From assembly GCF_030718085.1 (NCBI RefSeq), contig NZ_JAVAJF010000001.1, positions 186,001 through 250,000 of the forward strand: a DNA stretch of 64,000 nucleotides. The letters are read 5' to 3'. The notes below the pieces were generated by a model. That model was not told the DNA's origin and did not search any database. It saw only the letters and a program-made list of their open reading frames with translations. Made by a program: the position numbers and the translations under genes. Origin of the DNA: Marinobacter sp. MDS2 (GTDB lineage: Bacteria > Pseudomonadota > Gammaproteobacteria > Pseudomonadales > Oleiphilaceae). This document shows, one piece after another, positions 51,530 to 61,481 of this stretch. Each line of letters starts with the position of its first letter. Position 1 is the stretch's first letter.

Positions 51530-53020
51530 CTAGGGCCTGGCCGAATCGCCGCTACTGACCAATTTCAGCTCGGCAGCACGGCGACTTTGGTGTTTCAATC
51601 GGCGCACACAGCGCTCGAGTGTTTTTGATATGCGCGCATGGGAGCGAATCATGGAGATTTTCGGCCAGGTAGAGCGTTCACCCTGAAGAATCATTTCCCG
51701 AACGTATTCCGGTGTCGGGCTAGACAAGATATGGCGGTAATGGCGAAGCGAATAATCCGGCGCTATCGTCACATCACCGGAATAGCGCTGAGCCATAATC
51801 GTATACATTTGGCCGGACGCCTGCCGCAAAAGCTCGGGCTTAACGCGTTTGCGCAAGAAATCAAACAAGCCCTGCCCGTGAAACGCTACTTCGGCCTTCA
51901 ACAGGTGCGAGGGCAAATTCAGCAAAGACAGCTTCTCATCCTGCCCCTTGGCGTTCAGGAACGGAATAACGTGAGGGTTGGTCTGGCTGACAATAGTGAA
52001 ATTCACATCGTACAGGTGCATCAACCGGTCCACGGGAAGATCACTGACCACGGAGCCATCTACAAACTTCAAGCGCGGCATGTACGGCAAAGTGTTTCCG
52101 TTCAGATCTTTCTTCATCAGCGTCACCGGCGGGAAAATTCCCGGCACGGCTGCACTTGCCAGCGCAGCACTCCACATCATGAGGTATGGAGATGTGTAGC
52201 CGCTCAACAATCGTGCCTTCTGGTGAGCTTGCACCGGCGAGACACTGATATTCACGCTTCGCCCGGTGCGCAGATAAGCCTCTTCAAAGGTGTACTCGCC
52301 AATGTTGTCGCGAAGGCACTGTTTCAGGGTTTCCTGATCCATCAATCCGTCGCCCCGAAGCGCGCTGAACAGGCCTCGCCACTTCCAGGCTTTGAGGTTG
52401 TGGTTTTCGGGCACAAGCATTTCCGGAATTTCCGCGTCTGTATGCACGCCCAGAATGCCTGCAATGATAGCGCCCACACTGGATCCAGCAATTACCTGTG
52501 GCAGAAGGCCTTTCTCCCACAAAGCCTTGATCACGCCAAAATGGAACATGCCCAACCCGGCACCGCCACTAAGCAACAATGCCGGCCGGCCAAAGCTGGT
52601 CAGGGTATCTCGGAAAAACTGCAGTTTATCGTGCACCGAAAAGTTGGGCACAGGATGATCGCACAGGTAGTCCAGCGACTCACACACCTGGGTGATGTAC
52701 TCTTCTACCAGATGCTTCGTGCCTACCCGAGAACAGGTATAGAGCGCTGGATTACCCATATTGCCCAAATCGTGATGAAGGCCTTCGCGTAGGGCTCGTT
52801 TCAAACGTTCGAAATCGTTCTGCTGGCGATATTGTTTAAGATTGCAAAGCCTGTCGTAAATCAGCTCGTAGTGATACAGATCCGAGGCAAAATCTTCCTT
52901 CCACTCAACGTTGCCTTCGAGATAATCCAACTCCAACGCAGCCGCTTTCCATTGCTCATAATTCTGAGCGTCCGCCAATTGTTTTCGGAATCGGTTAATT
53001 CTCGGATCTTTAATCAACAT
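51530..53020 (-). CDS. DUF3336-patatin lipase (TAG-lipase-like)
   Basis: 496-residue protein with an N-terminal DUF3336 region (about 1-140) and a patatin domain: oxyanion SGGAGLG 151-157, nucleophile GSSVG 179-183 (Ser181), catalytic D321 in FVDGSVVSD. This is the architecture of yeast Tgl3/4/5 and plant SDP1 triacylglycerol lipases. A role in storage-lipid or phospholipid turnover is therefore plausible in a lipid-storing marine bacterium, but unproved. The C-terminal ~80 residues are basic. It lies between mlaA and gspA on the same strand. Confidence 0.88.
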   Translation of the reverse strand: MLIKDPRINRFRKQLADAQNYEQWKAAALELDYLEGNVEWKEDFASDLYHYELIYDRLCNLKQYRQQNDFERLKRALREGLHHDLGNMGNPALYTCSRVGTKHLVEEYITQVCESLDYLCDHPVPNFSVHDKLQFFRDTLTSFGRPALLLSGGAGLGMFHFGVIKALWEKGLLPQVIAGSSVGAIIAGILGVHTDAEIPEMLVPENHNLKAWKWRGLFSALRGDGLMDQETLKQCLRDNIGEYTFEEAYLRTGRSVNISVSPVQAHQKARLLSGYTSPYLMMWSAALASAAVPGIFPPVTLMKKDLNGNTLPYMPRLKFVDGSVVSDLPVDRLMHLYDVNFTIVSQTNPHVIPFLNAKGQDEKLSLLNLPSHLLKAEVAFHGQGLFDFLRKRVKPELLRQASGQMYTIMAQRYSGDVTIAPDYSLRHYRHILSSPTPEYVREMILQGERSTWPKISMIRSHARISKTLERCVRRLKHQSRRAAELKLVSSGDSARP

Positions 53021-53037
53021 CGATCTCCCGGCAGTGC

Positions 53038-53823
53038 TCAGAAATCTTCGAGCATCAGGTCGTCTTCGTCATCATTGGCGAAGGGGTCAGCTGTGATCTT
53101 ACCATCGTTAATCAGGAATTCACGACGCTGCAGAAAGGCATTTCTCACGAACGTGTACCGATCGCCAGAAATAATGCCTTCGGCGGGTATCAAGTCCGCG
53201 CGTTTATCGACAATCTGCAATGCTCGAAGGAAGTACACCTCCGGCTCTTCAACTGTGTCCCATGCCGAGGGCAGAATAAAACTGTCGGACGCCAATCCGG
53301 AGAAATGCCGTGGGGTCGATGGCCCGAGAAACGGCAACATCAGGTATGGTCCAGAGCCCACGCCCCAATACCCCAGGGTTTGACCGAAATCTTCCGGCCG
53401 CTCCGGCAGGTCAAAGGCCGTGGCCACGTCAAAAATGCCACCCAGGCCGAACACTGTATTGAAGGTAAACCGCCCGAATGCCACGACGGCTGACTCACCC
53501 TTGAGCTGAAACAAACTATTACTGAAGTTGCGAATTTCAGTCAGATTATTGAAAAAGTTAGTGACGCCCCGGTCTACAATGTCTGGAGTAACCGTGCGAT
53601 ACGTCTTGGCCACAGGGCGCAATACCCAATCGTCTACGGTTTCGTTGAACGAAAACACGCTGCGGTTCCAATTCTCGTAGGGGTCTGCCGGGTTCACGGT
53701 CGCGGCGCGCTGACCTGCTGGTTCTTGCACGGTCTGGGCCACGACCGGCGAAGTGGCCATGATGACGAAGAATCCCAGCATCATCGCTGCGGATATCCAA
53801 TACCGAGTAGTCGTTTGAGTCAT
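53038..53823 (-). CDS. mlaA: Outer-membrane phospholipid-asymmetry protein MlaA (VacJ)
   Basis: Removes phospholipids from the outer leaflet of the outer membrane and passes them to MlaC. The 261 residues have a signal peptide cleaved after about residue 29 (PVVA/QT), with no lipobox Cys visible. Then come the family motifs DPYENWNRSVFSFNETVDDW, TNFFNNLTEIRNFSNSLFQL and LGYWGVGSGPYLMLPFLGPS. It is first in the mlaA-patatin-gspAB-dinG run, 17 bases before the patatin. The rest of the Mla system is not in the window. Confidence 0.93.
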   Translation of the reverse strand: MTQTTTRYWISAAMMLGFFVIMATSPVVAQTVQEPAGQRAATVNPADPYENWNRSVFSFNETVDDWVLRPVAKTYRTVTPDIVDRGVTNFFNNLTEIRNFSNSLFQLKGESAVVAFGRFTFNTVFGLGGIFDVATAFDLPERPEDFGQTLGYWGVGSGPYLMLPFLGPSTPRHFSGLASDSFILPSAWDTVEEPEVYFLRALQIVDKRADLIPAEGIISGDRYTFVRNAFLQRREFLINDGKITADPFANDDEDDLMLEDF

Positions 53824-53912
53824 TTCAATCTCTTGGGTTGTTTAATCTGATTCCATTAGTCGACAATACCGGCGTTGTGTTCTTTTTATCTAAGTCATCC
53901 GGAGGAAATTAA

Positions 53913-54320
53913 ATGTCAGTTCAGGGAAACCTCGTCAGCTCCCTCGCCATGACCCTGCGATGGGGCGACATGGATGCATACGGCCACGCGAACAACACAG
54001 TTTACTTTCGCTTCTTTGAGGAAGCTCGCATCGTCTGGCTGGCAAAATTAGAACTCGGCGGCATTGAAGAGCCGACCGGTCCAGTCATTATAAAGACCAG
54101 CGCTACGTTTCTGAAGGAATTAACGCACCCTGCCACCGTTTTGGTGGAAACATACGCGGGCAAAGCCGGAAATACCAGCCTCGATACCTACCACTTACTG
54201 AAAGATGCTGACACCGGAGACGTGTATGCAGAGGGGTATGCGAAGATTGTCTGGATGGACAAAACCACCCGGAAGTCTACTCCACTGCCAGATACCCTGA
54301 GAGCTCTGGCAGCGGAGTAA
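53913..54320 (+). CDS. YbgC/4HBT-type acyl-CoA thioesterase
   Basis: Small hotdog-fold thioesterase of 135 residues. The catalytic Asp is in RWGDMDAYGHANNTVY (D21), typical of the 4-hydroxybenzoyl-CoA thioesterase family. GGAGG lies 6-10 bases upstream of ATG 53913. It is convergent with the FabH-like gene, 6 bases apart. Likely substrate is a short or medium acyl-CoA; not resolved. Confidence 0.88.
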   Translation: MSVQGNLVSSLAMTLRWGDMDAYGHANNTVYFRFFEEARIVWLAKLELGGIEEPTGPVIIKTSATFLKELTHPATVLVETYAGKAGNTSLDTYHLLKDADTGDVYAEGYAKIVWMDKTTRKSTPLPDTLRALAAE

Positions 54321-54326
54321 TGCGCA

Positions 54327-55448
54327 TCAGCGGTGGCGTACAATCACGCTGCCGATGGAGTAGCCGGCACCGAAGGAGCAGATAACGCCCAGGTCGCCGG
54401 CCTTCAGGTCGTTTTTAAATTTATGAAACGCGATGATTGAACCGGCCGAGCTGGTGTTGGCGTATTCATCCAAAATTACTGGAGCCTCTTCAACAGTGGC
54501 ATCCCGTCCCAGCACGCGGCGGGCAATCAACTGATTCATATTCAGGTTGGCCTGATGCAGCCACATGCGAGCCAGATTGTCAGGCCCCAGCTCCAGAGAC
54601 TCCAAATGGCCCTGGATCGTTGATGCGACCAACGGCGACACTTCTTTGAACACCTTCCGACCCTGCTGAATAAACAACTTGTCTGGCTTGCCCACGCCAG
54701 ACTCATCCGCACGATTCAGAAAACCAAAGTTATTCCGGATATTATTGGAGAACTTGGTCACCAATCGGGTGCCAACGATCGCGAAACCCTGCCCCGGCTT
54801 CACATCTTCCTCACGCTCTACCAGCATCGCTGTGCACGCATCGCCGAAAATAAAATGGCTGTCCCGATCTCGGAAATTCAAATGGCCGGAGCAAATCTCG
54901 GGGCTGACCACCAGAACCGCACGGGCGGTGCCAATTTCAACCGCGTTGGCAGCCGCCTGCAATCCGAAGGTGGCCGAACTGCACGCTACGTTCATATCGT
55001 AAGCAAAACCCTGAATGCCAAGGGCTTGCTGTACTTCGATGGCAACCGCAGGGTATGCACGCTGCAGATTCGAGCACGCCACGATAACAGCATCAACATC
55101 ATCGACGGTTTTACCCGCCTGCTCCAACGCCTCTTTACAGGCATCGACCGCCATATCGCACTGCACAGACTGCTCGTCGTTACTGCGCTCGGGAATATAC
55201 GGAGTCATGCGTTTAGGGTCGAGAATACCTTCGCGATCGATAACGTGCCGGCGCTTGATGCCTGAGGCTTTTTCGATGAACGCGGAAGACGAGGGTTGCA
55301 ACGCCGTCAACTCACCGCGGGCAATCTCTTCCGCGTGCTCGGTGTTGTATAGATCCACATACTGATTGAAGGCCTCAACCAGTTCGTCGTTTTCGATGGT
55401 GGCGGGCGGCGTATACAGGCCGGTTCCGCTGATGACGGCTTTAATCAC
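54327..55448 (-). CDS. Beta-ketoacyl-ACP synthase III-like protein (FabH2 type)
   Basis: Thiolase-fold condensing enzyme. The 373 residues have the full Cys-His-Asn triad: C156 (VACSSATFG), H298 (WLHQANLNMN) and N331 (YANTSSAGS). It strongly resembles the P. aeruginosa PA3286 type as I remember it (MIKAVISGTGLYTPPATI, NFRDRDSHFIFGDAC), an enzyme that can use octanoyl-CoA from beta-oxidation to prime fatty-acid synthesis. If so it would link fatty-acid breakdown to synthesis beside fadD. Substrate is inferred, so no symbol is given. Confidence 0.9.
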   Translation of the reverse strand: MIKAVISGTGLYTPPATIENDELVEAFNQYVDLYNTEHAEEIARGELTALQPSSSAFIEKASGIKRRHVIDREGILDPKRMTPYIPERSNDEQSVQCDMAVDACKEALEQAGKTVDDVDAVIVACSNLQRAYPAVAIEVQQALGIQGFAYDMNVACSSATFGLQAAANAVEIGTARAVLVVSPEICSGHLNFRDRDSHFIFGDACTAMLVEREEDVKPGQGFAIVGTRLVTKFSNNIRNNFGFLNRADESGVGKPDKLFIQQGRKVFKEVSPLVASTIQGHLESLELGPDNLARMWLHQANLNMNQLIARRVLGRDATVEEAPVILDEYANTSSAGSIIAFHKFKNDLKAGDLGVICSFGAGYSIGSVIVRHR

Positions 55449-55577
55449 AATAACCCCACGTCATGGTTATAGAAACAGTTTTTGACAATACACTGCCAGA
55501 AATACTAACACAGTCCTGAAGATTTGCCCGTTGGACTATCGTTCAGTAGCCCACCTCACGCACAGCGCTGACCTTCA

Positions 55578-58500
55578 TCACACCCGAGTTAGCGCCCACT
55601 GCTTATCAAGACGCTTAACCGACACTGTCATCGCTGTGCCTAATTGCTGCGCAAAAAACGAAACCCTGAATTCTTCCAGCATCCAACGATATAACTCCAG
55701 TTCCGGATCTCGCACACTCTGGCGTTTCTGTTGTTCAAGCTTCTTGGCGTAGCGAGCCCACAGCGCATCAATGCTGTGCAGAAACTCTCGCTCTTTCCCC
55801 ATCTCTCGTGGCATTTTTTCCAGCCGGATCAATGCCGCCTCAAAGTAGACGCCAAATCGGGCCAGCCATTCCGAAGGCGTCTCAACAAGAAAACCGGGAT
55901 AAACAAGGTGTTGAAGCTGAAATTTAATGTCAGCCATGCTATTTGCCAAGGCGAGATTAATTTTCCCTTTCAGCTGTTTCGCGACCTTTTGATAGCCGGT
56001 CATGGCGCCGTGAAGACGCTCGTCGGCCAGCTCCAACGCAGGAATAAAATCACCCCGATGTTGATCAAACACCCGATCGAAGTTCTCAGGCGTTCGCGGA
56101 ACTTCATCCGACAGAAAGTGTTCCATCACTGCAGCCAACAACAAATCATCCAGCAACGCTTTAGCCTGCCCCACTGGAGCGAACATAAGCGCAGACTGCT
56201 TAAACTTTGGCAGGCGGCGCTCAAGGTCCGTTAAGGTGCTGCCAAACCTATTAATGATCAACCTTGCCACACCGCGGCGCATGGTGGTTTCAGCCGTTAG
56301 TGGATCAAGGCACCGGATTGCTCTGACCTGCTTGCCAAGATCTTCCAGCGCCGGGTAAACGGTCACCTGCATACCGCCTTTTTCAGTCTGGACGCGCTCG
56401 GGCAGTTTGCCAAACTGCCAATCCGGGTACTCAATCACTTTGGCTTCAGCCGAATCGTCCGATGCGGCTGTGGTCAGTGCCTGTTCTGCCTGATCGCCGA
56501 GCTTCGCCTGTAGCTCATCCGCGCTGCGGCTTTCGGCCATCACTTTACCCTTATTGCCGGTGACCTTCAGGTTCATCCGCAAATGCTTGGGCAGCTCTTC
56601 TTCTGGCCAGGACTCCGGGTCGATCCGGACCCCCGTCATACGGCGCAATTCGTCGGCTAGTTTGATGGTTAAAGGCTCGTTGCTCGGTTGCATGTTCTCG
56701 AGCGCAGCATCGACAAAATCCGGAACCGGCACGAAGTTTCGGCGAACGGATTTAGGCAACCCTTTCACCAGCGCAATGCATTTTTCCCGCAACAAGCCCG
56801 GCACCAACCATTCCAGACGCCGGGCCGGAATTTGTTTCAACGCCATTAACGGCACGTTGAGGGTAACCCCATCTCGTTCACTGGTCGGTTCAAATTCGTA
56901 GCTCAGGGGGTACTTGGCCCCCTCCCATTCCAGATAGTCCGGATAGAGCGCTTCTGCGGACTGATCGACCGGCCTCTGCAACACATCGTCTTCGGTCAGC
57001 TCCATGTTTCGCAACGCTTCAGCGGACAGGTTTTTCCACCAGCTTTCGAAATGCCGGCCACTAACAATGTCATCCGGCAGGCGTTCGTCGTAAAACGCCA
57101 CCAACACCTCGTCATCCACCAACAAATCACGACGCCGGGTTTTCTTCTCCAGATTTTCGACGGTATCCAGCATCTCGCGGTTGCGGGCAATAAACGGGGC
57201 CTTCGACCGAAGCTCCCCTTCTACCAATGCCCGACGGATAAACAGATTCCGGCATTCGGCGGGGTCTACCTTGGTGTAGGGAATCCGGCGCTTGGGCACC
57301 ACATCCAGCCCGTACAGAGTGACCTTTTCATAACCCATCACCTGGGCCCGCTTTTGCTCCCAGTGGGGTTCAAAATAGTGGCGCTTAACGATGTGGCCTG
57401 CTAAAGGTTCCACCCATTCAGGCTGAATCCCCGCCACCATGCGGGCAAACACCTTGCTAGTTTCAACAATCTCGGCGGCCACAATCCATTTGGGGCCGGA
57501 TTTCGCCACTTTCGAGCCCGGAAAGATCATGACTTTGCGATTACGGGTGGCGAGATATTCCCGCTTTTCGACTTTAACGGCGATCTGACCCAAAAGGCCC
57601 GCCAGGATGGGTTTATGGATGGCATCGTAGTTTGCCGGCTGTCGGTTCATCGCCAGCTTTTGATCCCGGCAAATCAGCGTGAGCTGCCGATGAATGTCCC
57701 GCCACTCCCGCATGCGCATCCAACTCAGGAAACTCTTCTGGCACAGTTTTTTGAGCTGATTCTGGGACAGCTCCTGACGCTGCTCTTCAAACCAGTTCCA
57801 GATATTCAGCAGGGTAGCAAAATCCGATTCTTTATCGTTAAACGGCGCATGGGCCTGGTCGGCAGCTTGCTGTTTATCTTGAGGGCGTTCACGCGGGTCC
57901 TGCACACTCAGCCCGGCAATCACGATCAGAACTTCGGCCAGACTGCCGTGGTCGGCAGAGGTAACCAACATCCTCGCCAGGCGAGGATCCAAAGGAAGCC
58001 TGGACATGGTTCGCCCAAGCTTGGTGACCCGCCGTTTTTCGTCAACCGCCCCGAGTTCTTCAAGCAGTTTGTAGCCATCGTTTACCTGGCGACGATCCGG
58101 TGCTTCGAGAAACGGGAACTGGCGAATTTCGCCCAAACCGGATGTCGCCATTTGCAGAATGACGGAAGCAAGATTGGTGCGCAGAATTTCCGGATCGGTA
58201 TATTCAGGCCGGTTGATGAAATCCGCCTCGTCGTACAGCCGGAAACAGATACCCGGCGCAACCCGACCACACCGCCCTGCCCGCTGGTTTGCACTGGCCT
58301 GGGAAACCGGCTCGATCGGCAAACGCTGGATTTTCGAGCGCACACTGTACCGACTGATTCGAGCCACACCGGTATCAATGACATAACGAATGCCCGGCAC
58401 GGTGAGCGAGGTTTCCGCGACGTTCGTGGACAGCACGATGCGCCGGCCCCGATGGGACTGGAACACACGATTCTGCTCTTGATTGCTCAGACGGGAATAC

Positions 58501-59510
58501 AGCGGCAAAACTTCGGTATGACGCAACTCCGCGTGCCGCAACACTTTGCTGACGGCTCGTATTTCACGCTCACCCGGCAGGAACACCAACACATCACCCG
58601 GTGGCTGTTTTTCGGTGCGCTCGTGTTGTTCGATTTCCTCGATGGCGGAAAGAATGCCATCGGTCCAGCCTTGATCCTTATCGTCCTCGTCGCCCACTAA
58701 TGGCCGGTACCGAACATCAACGGGATAAGTCCGGCCACTGACCTCGATCACCGGTGCTTTGTCAAAAAACTCACTGAAACGCTCTACCTCAATGGTGGCC
58801 GAGGTAATGATGACTTTCAGGTCCGGACGTTTGGGCAGGAGCTGTTTGAGATAACCGAGCAGGAAGTCGATATTCAAACTGCGTTCGTGGGCCTCATCAA
58901 TAATCAACGTGTCGTAGCGATCAAGGAACCGATCATGCTGAACTTCCGCCAGTAAGATACCGTCGGTCATCACTTTGATTTGCGAATGCTCCGAGGTGTT
59001 GTCGGTAAACCGAACCTGATACCCGACACGCTGGCCTACCTGCTCACCGAGTTCCTCGGCAATGCGACTGGAAACGCTCCGCGCTGCAATGCGCCGGGGT
59101 TGCGTGTGCCCCACCAACCCTCGAACACCCCGACCCAAATTTAAACAAATCTTGGGAATCTGTGTGGTTTTACCCGACCCGGTTTCTCCGGCTACGATCA
59201 CGACCTGATGTTCTTCAAGGGCCTTGCTGATGTAAGCAACCCGTTCGCTAACGGGCAAGCCTTCCGGAAACTTAGCGGGCTTGTGCAGAGCCTGACGCTT
59301 GCGAACTTTCTCTTTGCCCTGCTCCAACCAATCATTCATCGCCGCAAGATCTTTTTGCCCGGGCAAGCCTTTGCTCCGCCCCAAACGTCGGACAATGCGG
59401 GCCGCTTCCTGCTGATTGCACTCAGACAACTGGCGCTTGAGTGCAGCCACCTCCGCCTTGGGGTCGGCCACACTGGATGCAGAAGCTTTGTTCGGGGTTG
59501 AATCAGACAT
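55578..59510 (-). CDS. hrpA: ATP-dependent RNA helicase HrpA
   Basis: Large DEAH-box RNA helicase linked to mRNA processing and ribosome rescue. The 1310 residues have Walker A GETGSGKTT at 108-116, DEAH at 205-208 (IIDEAHERS), the strand-separating motifs TNVAETSLTVPGI and NQRAGRCGRVAPGICFRLY, then the winged-helix, ratchet and OB domains and the long HrpA-only C-terminal region. Length is normal. In Pseudomonas it is also next to fadD genes. Confidence 0.96.
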   Translation of the reverse strand: MSDSTPNKASASSVADPKAEVAALKRQLSECNQQEAARIVRRLGRSKGLPGQKDLAAMNDWLEQGKEKVRKRQALHKPAKFPEGLPVSERVAYISKALEEHQVVIVAGETGSGKTTQIPKICLNLGRGVRGLVGHTQPRRIAARSVSSRIAEELGEQVGQRVGYQVRFTDNTSEHSQIKVMTDGILLAEVQHDRFLDRYDTLIIDEAHERSLNIDFLLGYLKQLLPKRPDLKVIITSATIEVERFSEFFDKAPVIEVSGRTYPVDVRYRPLVGDEDDKDQGWTDGILSAIEEIEQHERTEKQPPGDVLVFLPGEREIRAVSKVLRHAELRHTEVLPLYSRLSNQEQNRVFQSHRGRRIVLSTNVAETSLTVPGIRYVIDTGVARISRYSVRSKIQRLPIEPVSQASANQRAGRCGRVAPGICFRLYDEADFINRPEYTDPEILRTNLASVILQMATSGLGEIRQFPFLEAPDRRQVNDGYKLLEELGAVDEKRRVTKLGRTMSRLPLDPRLARMLVTSADHGSLAEVLIVIAGLSVQDPRERPQDKQQAADQAHAPFNDKESDFATLLNIWNWFEEQRQELSQNQLKKLCQKSFLSWMRMREWRDIHRQLTLICRDQKLAMNRQPANYDAIHKPILAGLLGQIAVKVEKREYLATRNRKVMIFPGSKVAKSGPKWIVAAEIVETSKVFARMVAGIQPEWVEPLAGHIVKRHYFEPHWEQKRAQVMGYEKVTLYGLDVVPKRRIPYTKVDPAECRNLFIRRALVEGELRSKAPFIARNREMLDTVENLEKKTRRRDLLVDDEVLVAFYDERLPDDIVSGRHFESWWKNLSAEALRNMELTEDDVLQRPVDQSAEALYPDYLEWEGAKYPLSYEFEPTSERDGVTLNVPLMALKQIPARRLEWLVPGLLREKCIALVKGLPKSVRRNFVPVPDFVDAALENMQPSNEPLTIKLADELRRMTGVRIDPESWPEEELPKHLRMNLKVTGNKGKVMAESRSADELQAKLGDQAEQALTTAASDDSAEAKVIEYPDWQFGKLPERVQTEKGGMQVTVYPALEDLGKQVRAIRCLDPLTAETTMRRGVARLIINRFGSTLTDLERRLPKFKQSALMFAPVGQAKALLDDLLLAAVMEHFLSDEVPRTPENFDRVFDQHRGDFIPALELADERLHGAMTGYQKVAKQLKGKINLALANSMADIKFQLQHLVYPGFLVETPSEWLARFGVYFEAALIRLEKMPREMGKEREFLHSIDALWARYAKKLEQQKRQSVRDPELELYRWMLEEFRVSFFAQQLGTAMTVSVKRLDKQWALTRV

Positions 59511-59590
59511 TACTTGCCATTAGCTCTCAAAGTTTCAATCAGGGGAATCAGGCGCCACAGTCTAGCGGGAAAGCCACACCGTATAAACAC

Positions 59591-59616
59591 AAAGACCCTG
59601 CCGAGGCAGGGTCTTT
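59591..59616 (-). terminator. Terminator downstream of fadD
   Basis: AAAGACCCTGCC and GGCAGGGTCTTT form 12-bp perfect arms with a 2-base centre, 23 bases past the fadD stop on the minus strand. It is followed by TGTGTTTATA on that strand, so it is a probable intrinsic terminator ahead of hrpA. Confidence 0.85.
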
Positions 59617-59638
59617 AAGTGCGGAACGAGCAAACGGT

Positions 59639-61315
59639 TTAGGCGTTGGCTTCTTCGTCTCGCAGCTCACGGCGAAGAATCTTGCCCACGTTGCTCTTGG
59701 GCAGTTCTTCACGGAACTCGAAGTGCTTAGGCACTTTATAAGCGGTCAGGCGCTCGCGGCAGAACTCTTTCAGCTCGTTTGCAGACACGCCTTCTTTGGT
59801 GGCAACAACATACACCTTAACCGCTTCACCGCTTTTCGCGTCTTCCACGCCGACGGCTGCGCATTCAACAACTTTCGGATGGCTGGTTACCACATCTTCA
59901 ATTTCGTTCGGGAACACGTTAAAGCCAGACACAATGATCATGTCTTTCTTGCGGTCCACAATGCGGATGTAGCCGTCTTCCTGGATCAGCGCAATATCGC
60001 CGGTCTGAATGAAGCCGTCCTCGGTGAACGACTGACGGGTATCTTCAGGGCGCTGCCAGTAGCCGCGCATAACCTGCGGGCCTTTTACACACAATTCGCC
60101 CGGCTCACCTACCGCTGTTTCGTTGCCTTCATCGTCAATGGTTTTAACGATGGTAGACGGGATCGGCAAACCAATGGTGCCCAGCTTGATAGCGCTGCGA
60201 GGGTTAAACGTAACCACCGGTGAGGTCTCGGTCATGCCGTAACCTTCGCTGATTTCACAACCCGTGACACGCTCCCACATTTTGGCTGCGTCGCTGGTCA
60301 AAGCCATACCGCCCGAGGCGGTCAGCTTCACACCCGAGAAGTCCAGTTTCTGGAAGTCTTCGTTATTGCACAGCGCAACGAACAAGGTATTCAGGCCGAT
60401 GAAAGCCGTGAACTTCTGCTTCTGGAGCTCTTTCACAAAACCTGGGATATCACGCGGGTTCGGGATCAGGATGTTATGAGCACCCGCTTCCAGCATGATG
60501 CCGCAGTTCAAGGTAAAAGAATAAATGTGGTACAGCGGCAGCGGCGCAATAACCACTTCTTCGCCTTCAGAAACCTGATCTTCCAGCATGGGGCGAACCT
60601 GAGTCAGGTTTGCAACCAGGTTGGCATGAGTCAGCATGGCACCTTTCGCAACACCGGTGGTGCCGCCGGTGTACTGCAGTACCGCCAAGTCGTCCAGTTT
60701 GATTTCAACCGGAGTGAACTTCTCACGCGCACCCGCGCTCAACACTGCAGGCAGTTTGTGAGCACCCGGAATGTTGAACGGAGGCACCATCTTCTTGACG
60801 TGCTTTACAACCGCGTTCATCAGCTTTCGCTTGATGGGCGAATGCATGTCAGCCACTTCGGTGACGATAACGTGCTCGATGCCGGTGTGCGGAAGCACTT
60901 TCTCGGCGTTTTCTGCCATGTTGGCAAGAACGACAAGCGCTTTGGCACCAGAATCGTTAAACTGATGCTCCATTTCCCGGGTGGTGTATAGCGGGTTGGT
61001 GTTCACCACGATCAAACCGGCACGCATCGCACCAAAAACAACCACCGGGTACTGGGTGACGTTTGGCATCTGAACCGCAATGCGGTCGCCAGGCTTCAGG
61101 TCGGTTTTGTTTTGCAGCCAAGCCGCGAAGTTGCGACTCTGAGTATCAAGATCTTTGTACGTCAGAGTGACGCCGACCGCACTAAACGCAGGCTTATCTG
61201 CGTATTTCTTAACGGCCTGCTCAAAAACATCTACCATGTTTTTGTACTTGCTGAGATCTACCTCACGGGGGATGCCCGCAGGGTATTTGTCTTGATAGAA
61301 CTGCTCAAAATCCAT
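59639..61315 (-). CDS. fadD: Long-chain fatty acid-CoA ligase
   Basis: Activates long-chain fatty acids to acyl-CoA for beta-oxidation. ATG 61315 (MDFEQFYQDKYPAGIPREVD) gives 558 residues and follows AGGAGA closely. A 12-residue longer frame has no family match. The ATP/AMP motif YTGGTTGVAKG is at 215-225, the second motif is GYGMTETSP, and the C-terminal lysine motif is LPKSNVGKILRREL. It faces the MaoC/PhaJ-like gene divergently. Chain-length preference is not readable. Confidence 0.94.
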   Translation of the reverse strand: MDFEQFYQDKYPAGIPREVDLSKYKNMVDVFEQAVKKYADKPAFSAVGVTLTYKDLDTQSRNFAAWLQNKTDLKPGDRIAVQMPNVTQYPVVVFGAMRAGLIVVNTNPLYTTREMEHQFNDSGAKALVVLANMAENAEKVLPHTGIEHVIVTEVADMHSPIKRKLMNAVVKHVKKMVPPFNIPGAHKLPAVLSAGAREKFTPVEIKLDDLAVLQYTGGTTGVAKGAMLTHANLVANLTQVRPMLEDQVSEGEEVVIAPLPLYHIYSFTLNCGIMLEAGAHNILIPNPRDIPGFVKELQKQKFTAFIGLNTLFVALCNNEDFQKLDFSGVKLTASGGMALTSDAAKMWERVTGCEISEGYGMTETSPVVTFNPRSAIKLGTIGLPIPSTIVKTIDDEGNETAVGEPGELCVKGPQVMRGYWQRPEDTRQSFTEDGFIQTGDIALIQEDGYIRIVDRKKDMIIVSGFNVFPNEIEDVVTSHPKVVECAAVGVEDAKSGEAVKVYVVATKEGVSANELKEFCRERLTAYKVPKHFEFREELPKSNVGKILRRELRDEEANA

Positions 61316-61481
61316 CACCATCTCCTGTTTGATTGGTGTCAATCGGGTCAATTGTGCAACCCGACTAAAGTCTCAATCCTTAAAAGTGCACAGAGAATAG
61401 CAGTTTTGGAATCGATGAGGTAGCTTTCAAAAATCTATCCTTCTTCAACCGCCGACGAGCCAATAACCTATAGAGGTCACT

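Noticed and set aside
51638..52792. 384-codon open frame antisense to the DUF3336 patatin
   Set aside because: The patatin has all catalytic motifs; the antisense frame shows none.
57615..58700. 361-codon open frame antisense to hrpA
   Set aside because: Lies inside the conserved helicase; no domain or ribosome site.
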